Notes under the pieces: generated by a model
Databases searched by the model: none
What the model was told of the DNA's origin: nothing
Seen by the model: only the letters and a program-made list of their open reading frames with translations
Shown: positions 26,051-34,143 of the stretch, one piece after another
Layout of the letters: each line of letters opens with the position of its first letter
How positions within the stretch are numbered: position 1 is the stretch's first letter
From: Sphingobacterium sp. UBA5670
GTDB lineage: Bacteria; Bacteroidota; Bacteroidia; Sphingobacteriales; Sphingobacteriaceae
NCBI RefSeq assembly: GCF_002420705.1
Contig: NZ_DIIM01000020.1
Span: 7,957 to 71,956 of the forward strand
Length of the DNA stretch: 64,000 nt
Reading direction: 5' to 3'
Position numbers and translations under genes: made by a program

Positions 26051-26638
26051 ATGAAGAGTTTATATACAACAATAGTGCTGTTTTGCATGCTAGCAAGCTG
26101 TACAAATTCAGCGCAAGACCATAAAAGCGCTACTGCAAATCATCCTGCAAAGCAAATACCATTCAAAGACAGCACAAGAACAGCGGAGCAGGACACGGCA
26201 GTGGGTCAGCATCAGCAAGCTGAAACCTGGTTGAAAGGAATTTTTCAATGTACAGGTTCCGCATCTGGAAAATATTGTTACTATCTGGATAAAGAGGATG
26301 CATTATGTACCAAGCGATTCCAAGCCTTTTTAAAAGATGCCAATGAAATTTACGGACCATCTAACCTCACGGATGAAGAACTACCCCAAGCTGAGGCAGC
26401 TTACAAGGCCAAATGGGGAAAAATCTACCCCTTAAATACAGAGGAAACCTGGTTATTTGGAAGAGGTAATGACGACGCATTGGATATCAAGGATGTTAAA
26501 ATCGACAAAATAACTGAAAGCAAATTTATCGTTTTTATTGATTACGGTAATGACATTCGAACAAAAAATGAAGTTCAATTGGTCAATGAGCAAGGTTCTT
26601 ATAAAATAGATTACTGCAAGACGACTTTCCTACACTAA
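26051..26638 (+). CDS. Lipoprotein of unknown function
   Basis: This 195-residue protein has a lipoprotein signal (MKSLYTTIVLFCMLASC), so ATG 26051 is chosen over an upstream in-frame ATG. A polar linker rich in Lys, Ala and Thr follows. The mature domain starts near residue 65 and includes WLKGIFQCTGSASGKYCYYL and GRGNDDALDIKDVKI, ending DYCKTTFLH. Four cysteines after the lipid-anchor Cys could form disulfides. I do not recognise the family. The gene is divergent from slipin-rtcB and shares that intergenic region with the two palindromes. Confidence 0.75.
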   Translation: MKSLYTTIVLFCMLASCTNSAQDHKSATANHPAKQIPFKDSTRTAEQDTAVGQHQQAETWLKGIFQCTGSASGKYCYYLDKEDALCTKRFQAFLKDANEIYGPSNLTDEELPQAEAAYKAKWGKIYPLNTEETWLFGRGNDDALDIKDVKIDKITESKFIVFIDYGNDIRTKNEVQLVNEQGSYKIDYCKTTFLH

Positions 26639-26652
26639 ACGTTACGCCCCAG

Positions 26653-26698
26653 CATTGAAATTGCCAATTTTCTAGACGATAAATTGGCATTTTCAATG
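26653..26698. terminator. Bidirectional terminator
   Basis: CATTGAAATTGCCAATTT (26653-26670) pairs with 26681-26698 over 18 positions with one mismatch. It separates the convergent lipoprotein and amidohydrolase genes. Confidence 0.75.
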
Positions 26699-26721
26699 TG
26701 CTGATTATCCGTTACTTTCAG

Positions 26722-27975
26722 TTAGGCCTGATTATTATTGTCCCATTTGACGACATTTCCCTGATGAATAAGCCCATCGACGGTCGAGATACGAGAAACT
26801 GCTTCTGCCGAACAACTAGCGTCGACAAAAAGTAGGCTAGCATCATCTCCTACTTTTGGCCACACGGAATTTCCATGGTCATCAAGTGGAATTTTGCCAT
26901 TGGTCGCATAACGAAGGCAACGAGATAGTTCGAATTCAGTTTCATAACCATACAATTGCGCGGTGAGATTGGCTTTTTGAAGCATATTACCACTTCCGAA
27001 AGTACCCCAATGGTCCTGAACATTGTCGTTCCCTACAAAAATTTCCACTCCCGCCTTTTTCAGTTCCCGAAATGGCATCAACATATTGCGGAAAGGAACA
27101 GAACTACATATTCCGACTTTCGCCGCAGCAAGCCGCTCTGCAGTATATTCGAGATCTTTCTTCGGCATATACCCCAAAGCGAAAGCATGACTGATAAAAG
27201 TACGTCCCTGCAGTGTTGGATTTTCCAATGCTCTATCAATCAGATAATGAATAGTCTTCACACCTGATTCCCCGCTTTCATGCAAATGGATGTCGATTCC
27301 TTTTTTATTATCCAATGCAAGCTGTACAGTTAGATCCATCGGTTTCTCAATGCTACCGTCAATACTAAAGGGATCCAAACCGCCAATGAAATCCACCTGT
27401 CTCCATTTTGCAACTTCCTCCATTAACTTCGCGGATTCTGTATAGAATAACCCATGTTGGGGGAATGCGACCAGTTCTGCAGCAAAGGAATATTTTAAAT
27501 GTTCCAGCGCCTGTAACAAATGCTCCAATGACTTTGTCCCCGATGTTGGGTCTACATTAAAATGCGTGCGTGCAAAATTTGTCCCGTAGCCCTGCAAAAG
27601 TCCAATTAACTTTTCAGCCCGTTCAACGGATGTTTTCAGCAATTCGGGGATGATCACCTGTTCTTTGGCAATCATATCTTTTACAGTCCTGTTTTTTGGA
27701 AATACCGCCTTCCAGGGCAGACCGTATAAGGTTTTGTCCAAATGGATATGCATGTCGCGAAATGGTGGTAATGCCAATTTTCCCTTCACATCAAAGGCTT
27801 TTCCGTTCGTCTTCGATTGCGCTGACTCAATACTTTTTATTTTATTTGACTCAATTTGAATATCAAATAATGCCGTTTTCGTAGCAACAACTTCTTCCTT
27901 CTCATAAAGAAACCCTGTTTCTAGTAATACGTTCTTCAATAAATAAGTGTCTTGATTCTGATTGCTTTCATTCAT
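26722..27975 (-). CDS. Amidohydrolase, cytosine-deaminase-like
   Basis: This 417-residue cytosolic enzyme aligns by motif with the CodA group of amidohydrolases. Metal ligands are the two His in DMHIHLDKT, a His in DIHLHESGE (whose Glu matches the CodA proton shuttle), a His in FISHAFAL and the Asp in VGNDNVQDHWG. CodA has HDD where this protein has NDN, and HLDTT where this has HLDKT, so the substrate may not be cytosine. Deamination or hydrolysis of a related cyclic amide is likely. An AraC-type regulator is encoded 76 bp upstream on the same strand and may control it. Confidence 0.8.
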   Translation of the reverse strand: MNESNQNQDTYLLKNVLLETGFLYEKEEVVATKTALFDIQIESNKIKSIESAQSKTNGKAFDVKGKLALPPFRDMHIHLDKTLYGLPWKAVFPKNRTVKDMIAKEQVIIPELLKTSVERAEKLIGLLQGYGTNFARTHFNVDPTSGTKSLEHLLQALEHLKYSFAAELVAFPQHGLFYTESAKLMEEVAKWRQVDFIGGLDPFSIDGSIEKPMDLTVQLALDNKKGIDIHLHESGESGVKTIHYLIDRALENPTLQGRTFISHAFALGYMPKKDLEYTAERLAAAKVGICSSVPFRNMLMPFRELKKAGVEIFVGNDNVQDHWGTFGSGNMLQKANLTAQLYGYETEFELSRCLRYATNGKIPLDDHGNSVWPKVGDDASLLFVDASCSAEAVSRISTVDGLIHQGNVVKWDNNNQA

Positions 27976-28051
27976 GCCTATATCATTTTTACCAAAGCTA
28001 AGTGATTTGTGATAATGATCTTTGTACGAATTATCACAGCTTGTGTAGATA

Positions 28052-28903
28052 TTATGGCTGTGCTTTAAATTGACTTGGGGTCATGTTCGTATGGCTTTTA
28101 AAAAACTTGCTGAAGCTTGCATTATCGTAAAACCCCAGATCAAAGACAATAGCTTTGATCGTTTTATCCGAAATTTTCAGCAAGCGCTTTGCTTCCAATA
28201 AAACACGTTCCTGAATCAAAAATGACGCTGACTTCTGTAAAACCCGATTGCTCAACACATTCAGATAATTTGCCGAAATATTTAGTTTCTCGGCATAAAA
28301 TGCGACTGATTTTTCGCTTTTATACCATTCATCGATAAGTTGGATAAATTTTGCCATAATCGGATTATCCTGATATTGTTCATAATCATCAAAATTATCC
28401 TGAACAATCTTACTGATTAGAAGTGCGATAACTTTAAGCCGTGCATAGACCAATTCCCATAAAATCTCCTCCTCTTTCAGATTTTCGGAAATTGCCTTGA
28501 ATTCAACTAATAACGATTGAAAGCTTGCGTCAGAAAGATTGATGACTAAATGCTTCAAATAATAAGAAATGGGATATCGCAATGCCGGCAATAGGCTTTC
28601 GAACCAGCGCCTACTGATCATCAGCTGCAATGCGTAGGTAGGGTCGGCCATCTGCCATTGATGTACCTGCCCAGGAAAAACCAGATGTAGCTGATTTGTG
28701 CCAAGTACAAAACGATCAAAGTCTATCGTATGCGTACCTACAGACTCCTGAAACAATAAAAGTATAAAAAAATCGTGTTTATGTGGTTCATTAATCTCCC
28801 GTGGGCCAATGAGTTCATGGAAAAGCAAATCACAGTCAGGGATGGTCCGGTCCTGGAATTTTTGAAGATCTAATATTGGAAAATGGTCGTTGATATGATA
28901 CAT
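28052..28903 (-). CDS. AraC family transcriptional regulator
   Basis: This 283-residue protein has an N-terminal cupin-like sensing domain (EINEPHKHDFFILLLF, LVFPGQVHQWQ) and a C-terminal AraC/XylS double helix-turn-helix at about 185-280. The first helix region is VAFYAEKLNISANYLNVLSNRVLQKSA; the second is AIVFDLGFYDNASFSKFFKSHTNMTPSQF, the family signature. ATG 28903 is chosen; the longer frame adds an odd hydrophobic stretch. It lies upstream of the amidohydrolase on the same strand. The inducer is unknown. Confidence 0.88.
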   Translation of the reverse strand: MYHINDHFPILDLQKFQDRTIPDCDLLFHELIGPREINEPHKHDFFILLLFQESVGTHTIDFDRFVLGTNQLHLVFPGQVHQWQMADPTYALQLMISRRWFESLLPALRYPISYYLKHLVINLSDASFQSLLVEFKAISENLKEEEILWELVYARLKVIALLISKIVQDNFDDYEQYQDNPIMAKFIQLIDEWYKSEKSVAFYAEKLNISANYLNVLSNRVLQKSASFLIQERVLLEAKRLLKISDKTIKAIVFDLGFYDNASFSKFFKSHTNMTPSQFKAQP

Positions 28904-28995
28904 AAGCAGTAATCCGAAGATAACATAAATATAAGAAAAACAAAAACCTATTTCCACAGCAAACATCATAAATGTCAGCGTACAAAAAAGGCTAT

Positions 28996-29045
28996 AAGTC
29001 CCTTCAAATCCCCTAAAGTCCCTTCAAGTCCCCTCAAGTCCCTAC
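28996..29045. repeat. Tandem decamer repeat, five copies
   Basis: Five adjacent 10-bp units: AAGTCCCTTC, AAATCCCCTA, AAGTCCCTTC, AAGTCCCCTC, AAGTCCCTAC. They lie about 90 bp upstream of the AraC start, at the edge of a GC-rich island. Confidence 0.8.
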
Positions 29046-29330
29046 AGTATTCGGCAACGGTCCGGAACTGATTCGGAACAGCGTCTAGACTGGGTCGGGA
29101 CATCTTCGACATCGCTTCGGCCCCTGTTCGGCTAGCCATCGGCAACAGGGCGAACAAGAGCCGAACAGCACGCGAAGTAGTCCCCTACTTGTACAGAACC
29201 AGTCCACAGCAAATACACCATACTTGCCGAAGAAACACCGAAGAAACGCCAATGAAACACCGGTCAATAGCCCAAGCTGACCCAACTCGTACACGACGAT
29301 GATGCGAAGCTAATTGGGCAAACCTTCTTT
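29046..29330. other. GC-rich non-coding island with TTCGG/CCGAA words
   Basis: This stretch is visibly richer in G+C than its neighbours. Its left part is dense in TTCGG or CGG words and its right part in CCGAA words, giving inverted symmetry. An example is TGTTCGGCT (29125-29133) with AGCCGAACA (29159-29167). A further hairpin, AAGTAG-TCCC-CTACTT, lies near 29176-29191. No frame gives a credible protein. It may be a degenerate intergenic repeat element. Confidence 0.5.
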
Positions 29331-29409
29331 TTTCATGTCGCATTTCTTTAACGCAAAAAATATTGTTACTTTGACACAGTAGAACAGGTCTATAATTGAA
29401 CGTCGGAAA

Positions 29410-30027
29410 ATGCAAATCGAAATCGGTCATATATTTTATGAAATAGTCCCCTGGAATAAAGATTATATCCAAATTTTGGGCAGTTCATCTCCCTATCGTG
29501 TACATGCTCCAGCACATTGCGATGTTGCTTTCCTTAAAGCGTACATCAAGTTAAATCCTCCAGAACGTAAATCGGAAGATCTATCCTATTCCTATCTTGA
29601 CGATCCCTACTACCTATTTGGAAAACCTTATTTGGTCAAGATCTACCCTTCCTCGACGTTAGCTACCATTGAATTAACAGCGACGAGCATATGTGTATAT
29701 CAAAAGAAGAACATAAATACGTTGAACATACTGTACAAATGGAGCCAAAAATTACTCTATCATGAAGTAATAAAGCAGATTGCTTACTGGGAGGAACAAT
29801 TAGATATTTATGACGTAGCTACAGTAAGCATCCATAAATTATCCAAGAGCGATTTTAGAATCGTTGAAGGTGGATTTCATTTTTCAAATCGGCTAATTGA
29901 TTTTGAAAAAGAACACATCAATCTGATTATTCTAAAGGCTTTCTGTAAATTCGCGCATAAGACCCGCAAGGAAACAGAAGCAATTTTCAGTTTATATATC
30001 CCAAACTGGAAAAATCTTTATTCATAG
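29410..30027 (+). CDS. YgjP-like protein lacking the HExxH metal site
   Basis: This 205-residue protein follows the layout of YgjP/DUF45 metallohydrolases. The early strand LFGKPYLVKIYPSSTLATIEL is followed by the helix NTLNILYKWSQKLLYHEVIKQIA, then ATVSIHKLSKSDFRIVEG, FHFSNRLIDFEKEHINLIIL and a C-terminal AIFSLYIPNWKNL, equivalent to the family's MPDW ending. Where YgjP has HELxH this protein reads KAFCKF (177-181), and the tRWGS motif is also lost. So the fold is probably kept but metal catalysis is not. It is the first gene of a tight three-gene operon with an unknown protein and an MpaB-like protein. Assignment is by pattern only. Confidence 0.55.
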   Translation: MQIEIGHIFYEIVPWNKDYIQILGSSSPYRVHAPAHCDVAFLKAYIKLNPPERKSEDLSYSYLDDPYYLFGKPYLVKIYPSSTLATIELTATSICVYQKKNINTLNILYKWSQKLLYHEVIKQIAYWEEQLDIYDVATVSIHKLSKSDFRIVEGGFHFSNRLIDFEKEHINLIILKAFCKFAHKTRKETEAIFSLYIPNWKNLYS

Positions 30028-30038
30028 ACAATAATAAG

Positions 30039-30392
30039 ATGACAGAAATAAACATCGGAATCCCAACAAAAGAAGGCGATTTGATCATACCATTCACCAA
30101 TCAGGAGCTTCTGCCCTTCATTGAAAAACATCGGAAAGTAATCAATGACCATGTTGTGGAGCAATTAGTGGATAAAGATGGCGGTCCACATTTAAGTGAC
30201 TTAAGCATGAGTTCACTTTCATTTGATACAGATGGTACTGGAGGTTCCTTCAGACTTCATTTTAAGATCGACCGTCAATTTTGCTGTAGTGATATCCTAT
30301 CTTGTCAAATGGATTACATAGACTTTAAGTTTAATAAATCAAATGATACGATCACACTTACTGGATCTTATACAGTTTGGTCAATTCAATAA
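30039..30392 (+). CDS. Small acidic protein of unknown function
   Basis: The protein has 117 residues and no signal peptide or transmembrane helix. The N-terminal half is mixed (MTEINIGIPTKEGDLIIPF, then a helix LLPFIEKHRKVINDHVVEQL). The C-terminal half is beta-rich: GGSFRLHFKIDRQFCCSDIL, MDYIDFKFNKSNDTITLTGS, ending YTVWSIQ. The strand pattern suggests a small beta-sandwich or barrel. It starts 11 bp after the YgjP-like gene and ends 5 bp before the MpaB-like gene, so the three are almost certainly co-transcribed. I do not recognise the family. Confidence 0.65.
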   Translation: MTEINIGIPTKEGDLIIPFTNQELLPFIEKHRKVINDHVVEQLVDKDGGPHLSDLSMSSLSFDTDGTGGSFRLHFKIDRQFCCSDILSCQMDYIDFKFNKSNDTITLTGSYTVWSIQ

Positions 30393-30397
30393 AAGAC

Positions 30398-31573
30398 ATG
30401 CAAATACCCGAACGTTATCAAGTTAATACAAGTTCATTTTCTTTCTATTGGACAAAGGGGCCTGGTGTCGAATTGCTCCAAAAATTGCAACAGAAACCAT
30501 TGCTTTCCGATGCCGATCAATTTATCCCTTTACTCTATCAGCACGATAACTGCTGCGACATGCTTGTGGAACAGCTTCATCTAAAAATTGGTTTTTCCAA
30601 GGGACAACAGTTGCTCAAAGATGCACTTGCAGGCAAAAGTATTGAAGCGGCCTATAAGCCTTTGCTGACTAACTTTATAAGCAGCCTTGATCTAGCTCCA
30701 TCCTGGTTAGACTGGACTAAAATTGAAGAAGGAATTGGTCTTAGTCAACGGTCGGGCTTATCTGGACTCATTGTATTGCGGGATTATGTCCTTATGGGAG
30801 GTTATGAATCCAGCGCCATCAATAAACCCTTGATTTTTACGGGAGCACTTAAAAAAGGAGCTGTTAAACGCCTTACGGAAACGGTAACCTTTTGGGTTGA
30901 CATCACGGGTAATAATGCCCTAAAGAAAGGGAATATTGGAATTGAAGCTATTTTACTTACACGATGTATCCACTCTTATGCACGATTGAACATTATAAAG
31001 CACGGTCATTGGCAAATAGAAAAATGGGGTGTCCCATTAAACACATGGGATATGCTAGCAACAAACCTAGGTTTTTCCCTAGTTTATCTAACAGGCCTTA
31101 AGTTAATGAAATTTAATGTATTAAAAAGTGAAATCGAAGGTCTCTTTCACTTGTGGAAATACATTGGCACTCTATTAGGTATCCCCTCGCAATTACTACC
31201 GGATTCGGAGGAGCAAGCTATCAAAGCTTTATACTATTGGACAATGACACAAAAAGAAGGTGATCAGGACAGCTTAGCATTGGCACAGGCACTTATGGAA
31301 GAACCTGTTAAAGCGGCCTATCCAACCACTAAATGGAAACGAAAGCTGATGCGCGAAATCCACCTTTATTACAATCATTATCTATTGGGAAGTTACTCTT
31401 GTTCATTGCTGGGTTTAAAGAACACAATGATAGGCAAAATCGCCTACATCAACATCTTAAAAAACAAACGATCAAATCGTATGATCAACGACTACCTATG
31501 GCGAAAACAGCAAATCGACAAAGGAAGAAAGGTTCATGAAGGAGTCAAACAAATCTACCTGAAATACAATTAA
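30398..31573 (+). CDS. Oxygenase MpaB family protein (DUF2236, latex-clearing-like)
   Basis: A 391-residue, mainly helical protein matching the MpaB/Lcp group, which includes haem-containing rubber oxygenase and fungal MpaB. Motifs include GLSGLIVLRDYVLMGGYESS, KGAVKRLTETVTFWVDIT and the His/Arg helix CIHSYARLNIIKHGHW, with GVPLNTWDMLATNLGFS after it. In Lcp the equivalent His is the haem ligand. ATG 30398 is chosen over an upstream TTG inside the previous gene. It is the last gene of the operon starting at 29410, and its end overlaps the convergent recR by 4 bp. Substrate unknown; haem content inferred from the family. Confidence 0.75.
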   Translation: MQIPERYQVNTSSFSFYWTKGPGVELLQKLQQKPLLSDADQFIPLLYQHDNCCDMLVEQLHLKIGFSKGQQLLKDALAGKSIEAAYKPLLTNFISSLDLAPSWLDWTKIEEGIGLSQRSGLSGLIVLRDYVLMGGYESSAINKPLIFTGALKKGAVKRLTETVTFWVDITGNNALKKGNIGIEAILLTRCIHSYARLNIIKHGHWQIEKWGVPLNTWDMLATNLGFSLVYLTGLKLMKFNVLKSEIEGLFHLWKYIGTLLGIPSQLLPDSEEQAIKALYYWTMTQKEGDQDSLALAQALMEEPVKAAYPTTKWKRKLMREIHLYYNHYLLGSYSCSLLGLKNTMIGKIAYINILKNKRSNRMINDYLWRKQQIDKGRKVHEGVKQIYLKYN

Positions 31574-32184
31574 CCAACATGGCGCTCATAAGGAACCCTT
31601 GTTGCAATGGACCGTCCTAGAGTAAGTTCATCCACATATTCCAATTCTCCACCAAATGCTATACCACGGGCGATTGTTGTTATTTTTACATCAAACTCAC
31701 GTAATTTCCGATACAAATAAAAAATGGTGGTATCCCCTTCCATTGTTGCAGAAAGTGCCAGAATAACTTCCTCAACTTCTCCGCGCTGGATCCGGTTGAG
31801 CAATCCTTCTATTTTAAGATCCGCAGGGCCTATTCCATCCATCGGTGAAATCAGACCACCTAACACATGATATACCCCTTGATAAGAATTTGTGTTTTCA
31901 ATCGCCATCACATCGCGTGTATCTTCAACAACACAGATTAAGCTTTTATCCCGCTTAAATGAGGCGCATATTTCACAGATACTATGATCTGAAATATTAA
32001 AACATTCCTGGCAATATTGAATATCCTCCTTCAATCGATCGATCGAAGCTGTAAAACGGGCTACGTCCGCATCCGCCTGCTTAAGTAAGTGCAATACCAA
32101 TCTCAACGCCGTCTTTTGTCCCACGCCAGGTAACTTACCAAATTCAGCAACAGCGTTCTCGAGAAGTTTAGAAGAAAAATTCAT
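31570..32184 (-). CDS. recR: Recombination protein RecR
   Basis: The protein has 204 residues, standard RecR length, and acts with RecF and RecO to load RecA at gaps. The N-terminal HhH is KLPGVGQKTALRLVLHLL, the four-Cys zinc site is CQECFNISDHSICEIC, and the Toprim domain begins ICVVEDTRDVMAIENT and ends with ARGIAFGGELEYVDELTLG. The start is fixed by the conserved N-terminus MNFSSKLLENAV. A TACATTTG promoter box ends only 4 bases before the ATG, so the message is probably leaderless. Confidence 0.96.
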   Translation of the reverse strand: MNFSSKLLENAVAEFGKLPGVGQKTALRLVLHLLKQADADVARFTASIDRLKEDIQYCQECFNISDHSICEICASFKRDKSLICVVEDTRDVMAIENTNSYQGVYHVLGGLISPMDGIGPADLKIEGLLNRIQRGEVEEVILALSATMEGDTTIFYLYRKLREFDVKITTIARGIAFGGELEYVDELTLGRSIATRVPYERHVG

Positions 32185-32188
32185 AATG

Positions 32189-32196
32189 CAAATGTA
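32189..32196 (-). promoter_or_regulatory. -7 box of recR, implying a leaderless message
   Basis: Minus-strand TACATTTG matches TAnnTTTG exactly. Its last base is 4 nt upstream of the recR ATG (32184), so transcription should begin at or next to the start codon. Confidence 0.6.
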
Positions 32197-32293
32197 AGAA
32201 TAATCAGAAAAAGTAGCTAGTATTAAAAAAATAGCTATATTGTATTCCTTTTTGGAAAATTGATTTTAGAAATTAAAATGTATAACGTTATAT

Positions 32294-33004
32294 ATGGACA
32301 TTACAAAAGAAGATAAAATTATCCGCGCATTTGAAAACAAAACATGGCAGGAAATTAAAGTGAAAGACTCTTGGCAGATTTTTAAAGTGATGTCGGAGTT
32401 TGTGGATGGATTTGAGAAATTGGCAAAAATTGGCCCCTGCGTTTCGATATTTGGCTCTGCACGTACCCCACGTGAACATAAATATTATCAAATGGCGGTA
32501 GATATTGCCAGTTTATTGACAGAACGTGGTTATGGTATTATCTCAGGCGGTGGCCCGGGCATCATGGAGGCAGCAAACAAAGGTGCTTATGAATCTGGAG
32601 GAAAGTCGGTGGGATTAAATATTGAATTACCCTTTGAACAGTTCCATAATAAATATATTGACCGCGACAAGCTGCTTGAATTTAAGTACTTTTTCGTGAG
32701 AAAAGTCATGTTTATGAAGTATTCTCAGGGATATATCGTGATGCCAGGAGGTTTTGGAACAATGGACGAGCTTTTTGAAGCAATCACTTTGATTCAAACG
32801 GGCAAAATTGCTCGTTTTCCGATCGTATTGGTGGGTTCAGAATATTGGAAAGGACTAATGGATTGGGTTCAGAACACGATGATTCCAAACAAGTACATCA
32901 GTGAAGAAGATTTAAAACTGTACCGTATTGTGGATACTGCGGAAGAAGCAGCTGATCATATCTTCCGCTTCTATGACAAGTACCTATTGAAGCCAAACTT
33001 TTAA
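32294..33004 (+). CDS. LOG family protein (cytokinin-activating / nucleotide 5'-monophosphate phosphoribohydrolase type)
   Basis: This 236-residue Rossmann-like protein carries the family signature PGGFGTMDELFEAITLIQTG and the partner motif ISGGGPGIMEAANKGAYESGG. The N-terminus has CVSIFGSARTPREHKYY. Family members release a base from nucleoside 5'-monophosphates; bacterial substrates are mostly undefined. It has a strong terminator just downstream and stands alone, with recR divergent upstream. Confidence 0.9.
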   Translation: MDITKEDKIIRAFENKTWQEIKVKDSWQIFKVMSEFVDGFEKLAKIGPCVSIFGSARTPREHKYYQMAVDIASLLTERGYGIISGGGPGIMEAANKGAYESGGKSVGLNIELPFEQFHNKYIDRDKLLEFKYFFVRKVMFMKYSQGYIVMPGGFGTMDELFEAITLIQTGKIARFPIVLVGSEYWKGLMDWVQNTMIPNKYISEEDLKLYRIVDTAEEAADHIFRFYDKYLLKPNF

Positions 33005-33018
33005 TGAAGTGCACACTC

Positions 33019-33059
33019 AAAAAAAAGAGTATCTGTTGACGACAGATACTCTTTTTTTT
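33019..33059 (+). terminator. Intrinsic terminator after the LOG gene
   Basis: A GAGTATCTGT stem with A8/T8 flanks (33019-33036 pairing with 33042-33059, loop TGACG). It is very strong and symmetrical. Confidence 0.9.
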
Positions 33060-33061
33060 TA

Positions 33062-33294
33062 CCTTTCTTGCGGGGACTTTTTTTACAAATAATGCTTTTA
33101 ACTATGCGATCATGAACGGTACACCATCCAAGGATCTTGTCGAAGCTTATGACAAGGCGGGTGACACTGAGCGAAAGAATGCCAACATCTGGTTTTACTC
33201 GGTTCCTTGGGCAGATGAGTTCTGGAATCCAAGCGCAGATGCAGTTACTGTGTATTCACAACCGGTATTGCACTATCTTTCCTTGGCATATTAA
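33062..33294 (+). pseudogene. Remnant of an unidentified gene
   Basis: An open frame without a credible start runs from just after the LOG terminator to a stop at 33294. Its peptide (NNAFNYAIMNGTPSKDLVEA, then NIWFYSVPWADEFWNP) looks protein-like up to about position 33240 and then shifts into a frame that overlaps the next remnant. I cannot assign the family. It probably represents the tail of a deleted gene joined to another fragment. Confidence 0.4.
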
Positions 33295-33584
33295 TTTACC
33301 TCATCGAATTTCAGCATATCAAAGGAATATTTTATATCATATTTGACGATTTCGGTAAAAACACACTATTTATTTACTGTCTCAGTGGGCTGATCCCAAC
33401 AGTTTGTTGCTTTATTCTTATCGGGGAGACACAACAGAATCTATGGAATTTTAGCTATCAAGTATTGTTCGGCAACTGGCAGTTTCAGTCCTTGGCTTCT
33501 GCCCTGTTCGCACTGCTTTTTGTCACCTTTAATTGGCTGATCGCCTATTACCTGCGAAAGAAAAATATCTATATTAAAATCTAG
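33219..33584 (+). pseudogene. C-terminal remnant of a NagX/DUF5009-like membrane acyltransferase
   Basis: In the frame ending at TAG 33582-33584, the peptide reads FTTGIALSFLGILIYLIEF, then FDDFGKNTLFIYCLSGLIP, further hydrophobic helices and a basic end YYLRKKNIYIKI. The FGKNTLFIY motif and helix order match the C-terminus of NagX-like proteins of the heparan-alpha-glucosaminide N-acetyltransferase group. The rest of the gene is missing, and the fragment abuts an unrelated remnant. That indicates deletion or recombination. Confidence 0.55.
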
Positions 33585-33638
33585 GTCACCTATCTGTCAC
33601 CGGCAGTGCTGGCTGAACGACTATGTTGATATGCATAA

Positions 33639-33660
33639 AAAAAGGGCCAAGGCCCTTTTT
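33639..33660 (+). terminator. Terminator-like hairpin after the NagX remnant
   Basis: AAAAAGGGC-CAAG-GCCCTTTTT. It probably once ended the decayed gene upstream. Confidence 0.6.
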
Positions 33661-33790
33661 ATATATAAAGATATGGATAAGATATACCGCAGCTACTTTT
33701 AGAAAACGCCCCATCTTTGTTTTACTAATTCCGCTATTACAGTACGCTGACACTAAGGTATATCAAACTAACTATACAGAGAAAAAACTT

Positions 33791-33812
33791 AGGGGGACAA
33801 AAGGGGGACAAA
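33791..33812. repeat. Two tandem 11-bp repeats
   Basis: AGGGGGACAAA occurs twice head to tail in an otherwise AT-rich gap. It may be a scar or recombination site. No recombinase gene is nearby. Confidence 0.45.
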
Positions 33813-33939
33813 AATTAAACTATTGAAAATCAACACCTTGAAAAACATGTTTTAATTTAAAAAAATACAATTTTATTTTGGACAAACTAAATATGCATAC
33901 GCGTTAACAAAAAAGTTAAGCTCTAAAACAATAAAAAAG

Positions 33940-34098
33940 AAAACCTGAGGTTGGGAGCCCCAGGTTTTAACTAACCAATTATTAACCTAAATTATGAAAA
34001 GTCTTTTTAATATTCTACATCAGATATATTTCAACTATTGGACCAAAATCGCGCGCGAATCACTATTTCACATTTCTTTAACAGATTACGGAGATTGA
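33940..34098 (+). pseudogene. Conserved-looking leader and truncated start of an outer-membrane receptor-type gene
   Basis: A hairpin with AAAACCTG/CAGGTTTT arms (33940-33968) is followed by an AT-rich leader ending AACCTAAATT and ATG 33994. As I recall it, this leader pattern precedes SusC/TonB-linked receptor genes in related Bacteroidota (from memory, not checked). The frame then runs only 34 codons (MKSLFNILHQIYFNYW...) to TGA 34096-34098. This suggests that the leader and first codons of a deleted receptor gene remain. A short genuine leader peptide is the alternative. The surrounding 33585-34143 gap holds nothing else beyond a terminator-like hairpin and an 11-bp duplication. Confidence 0.4.
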
Positions 34099-34143
34099 GA
34101 TGACTATTTGGAAAATAACAATAACTATTAAACGAAAAAGAGG

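Noticed and set aside
28996..29045. CRISPR array
   Set aside because: Units are 10 bp, directly adjacent with no spacers, and no cas gene is present.
28975..29472. Several minus-strand frames of 60-95 codons in the GC-rich island
   Set aside because: They overlap each other in different frames, use atypical Cys/Arg-rich composition, and one runs into the start of the YgjP-like gene. They are an effect of GC-rich sequence.
33623..33826. 67-codon frame ending in RGTKGGQKLNY
   Set aside because: It begins inside a terminator hairpin, and its end is the translation of a tandem DNA repeat. No domain seen.
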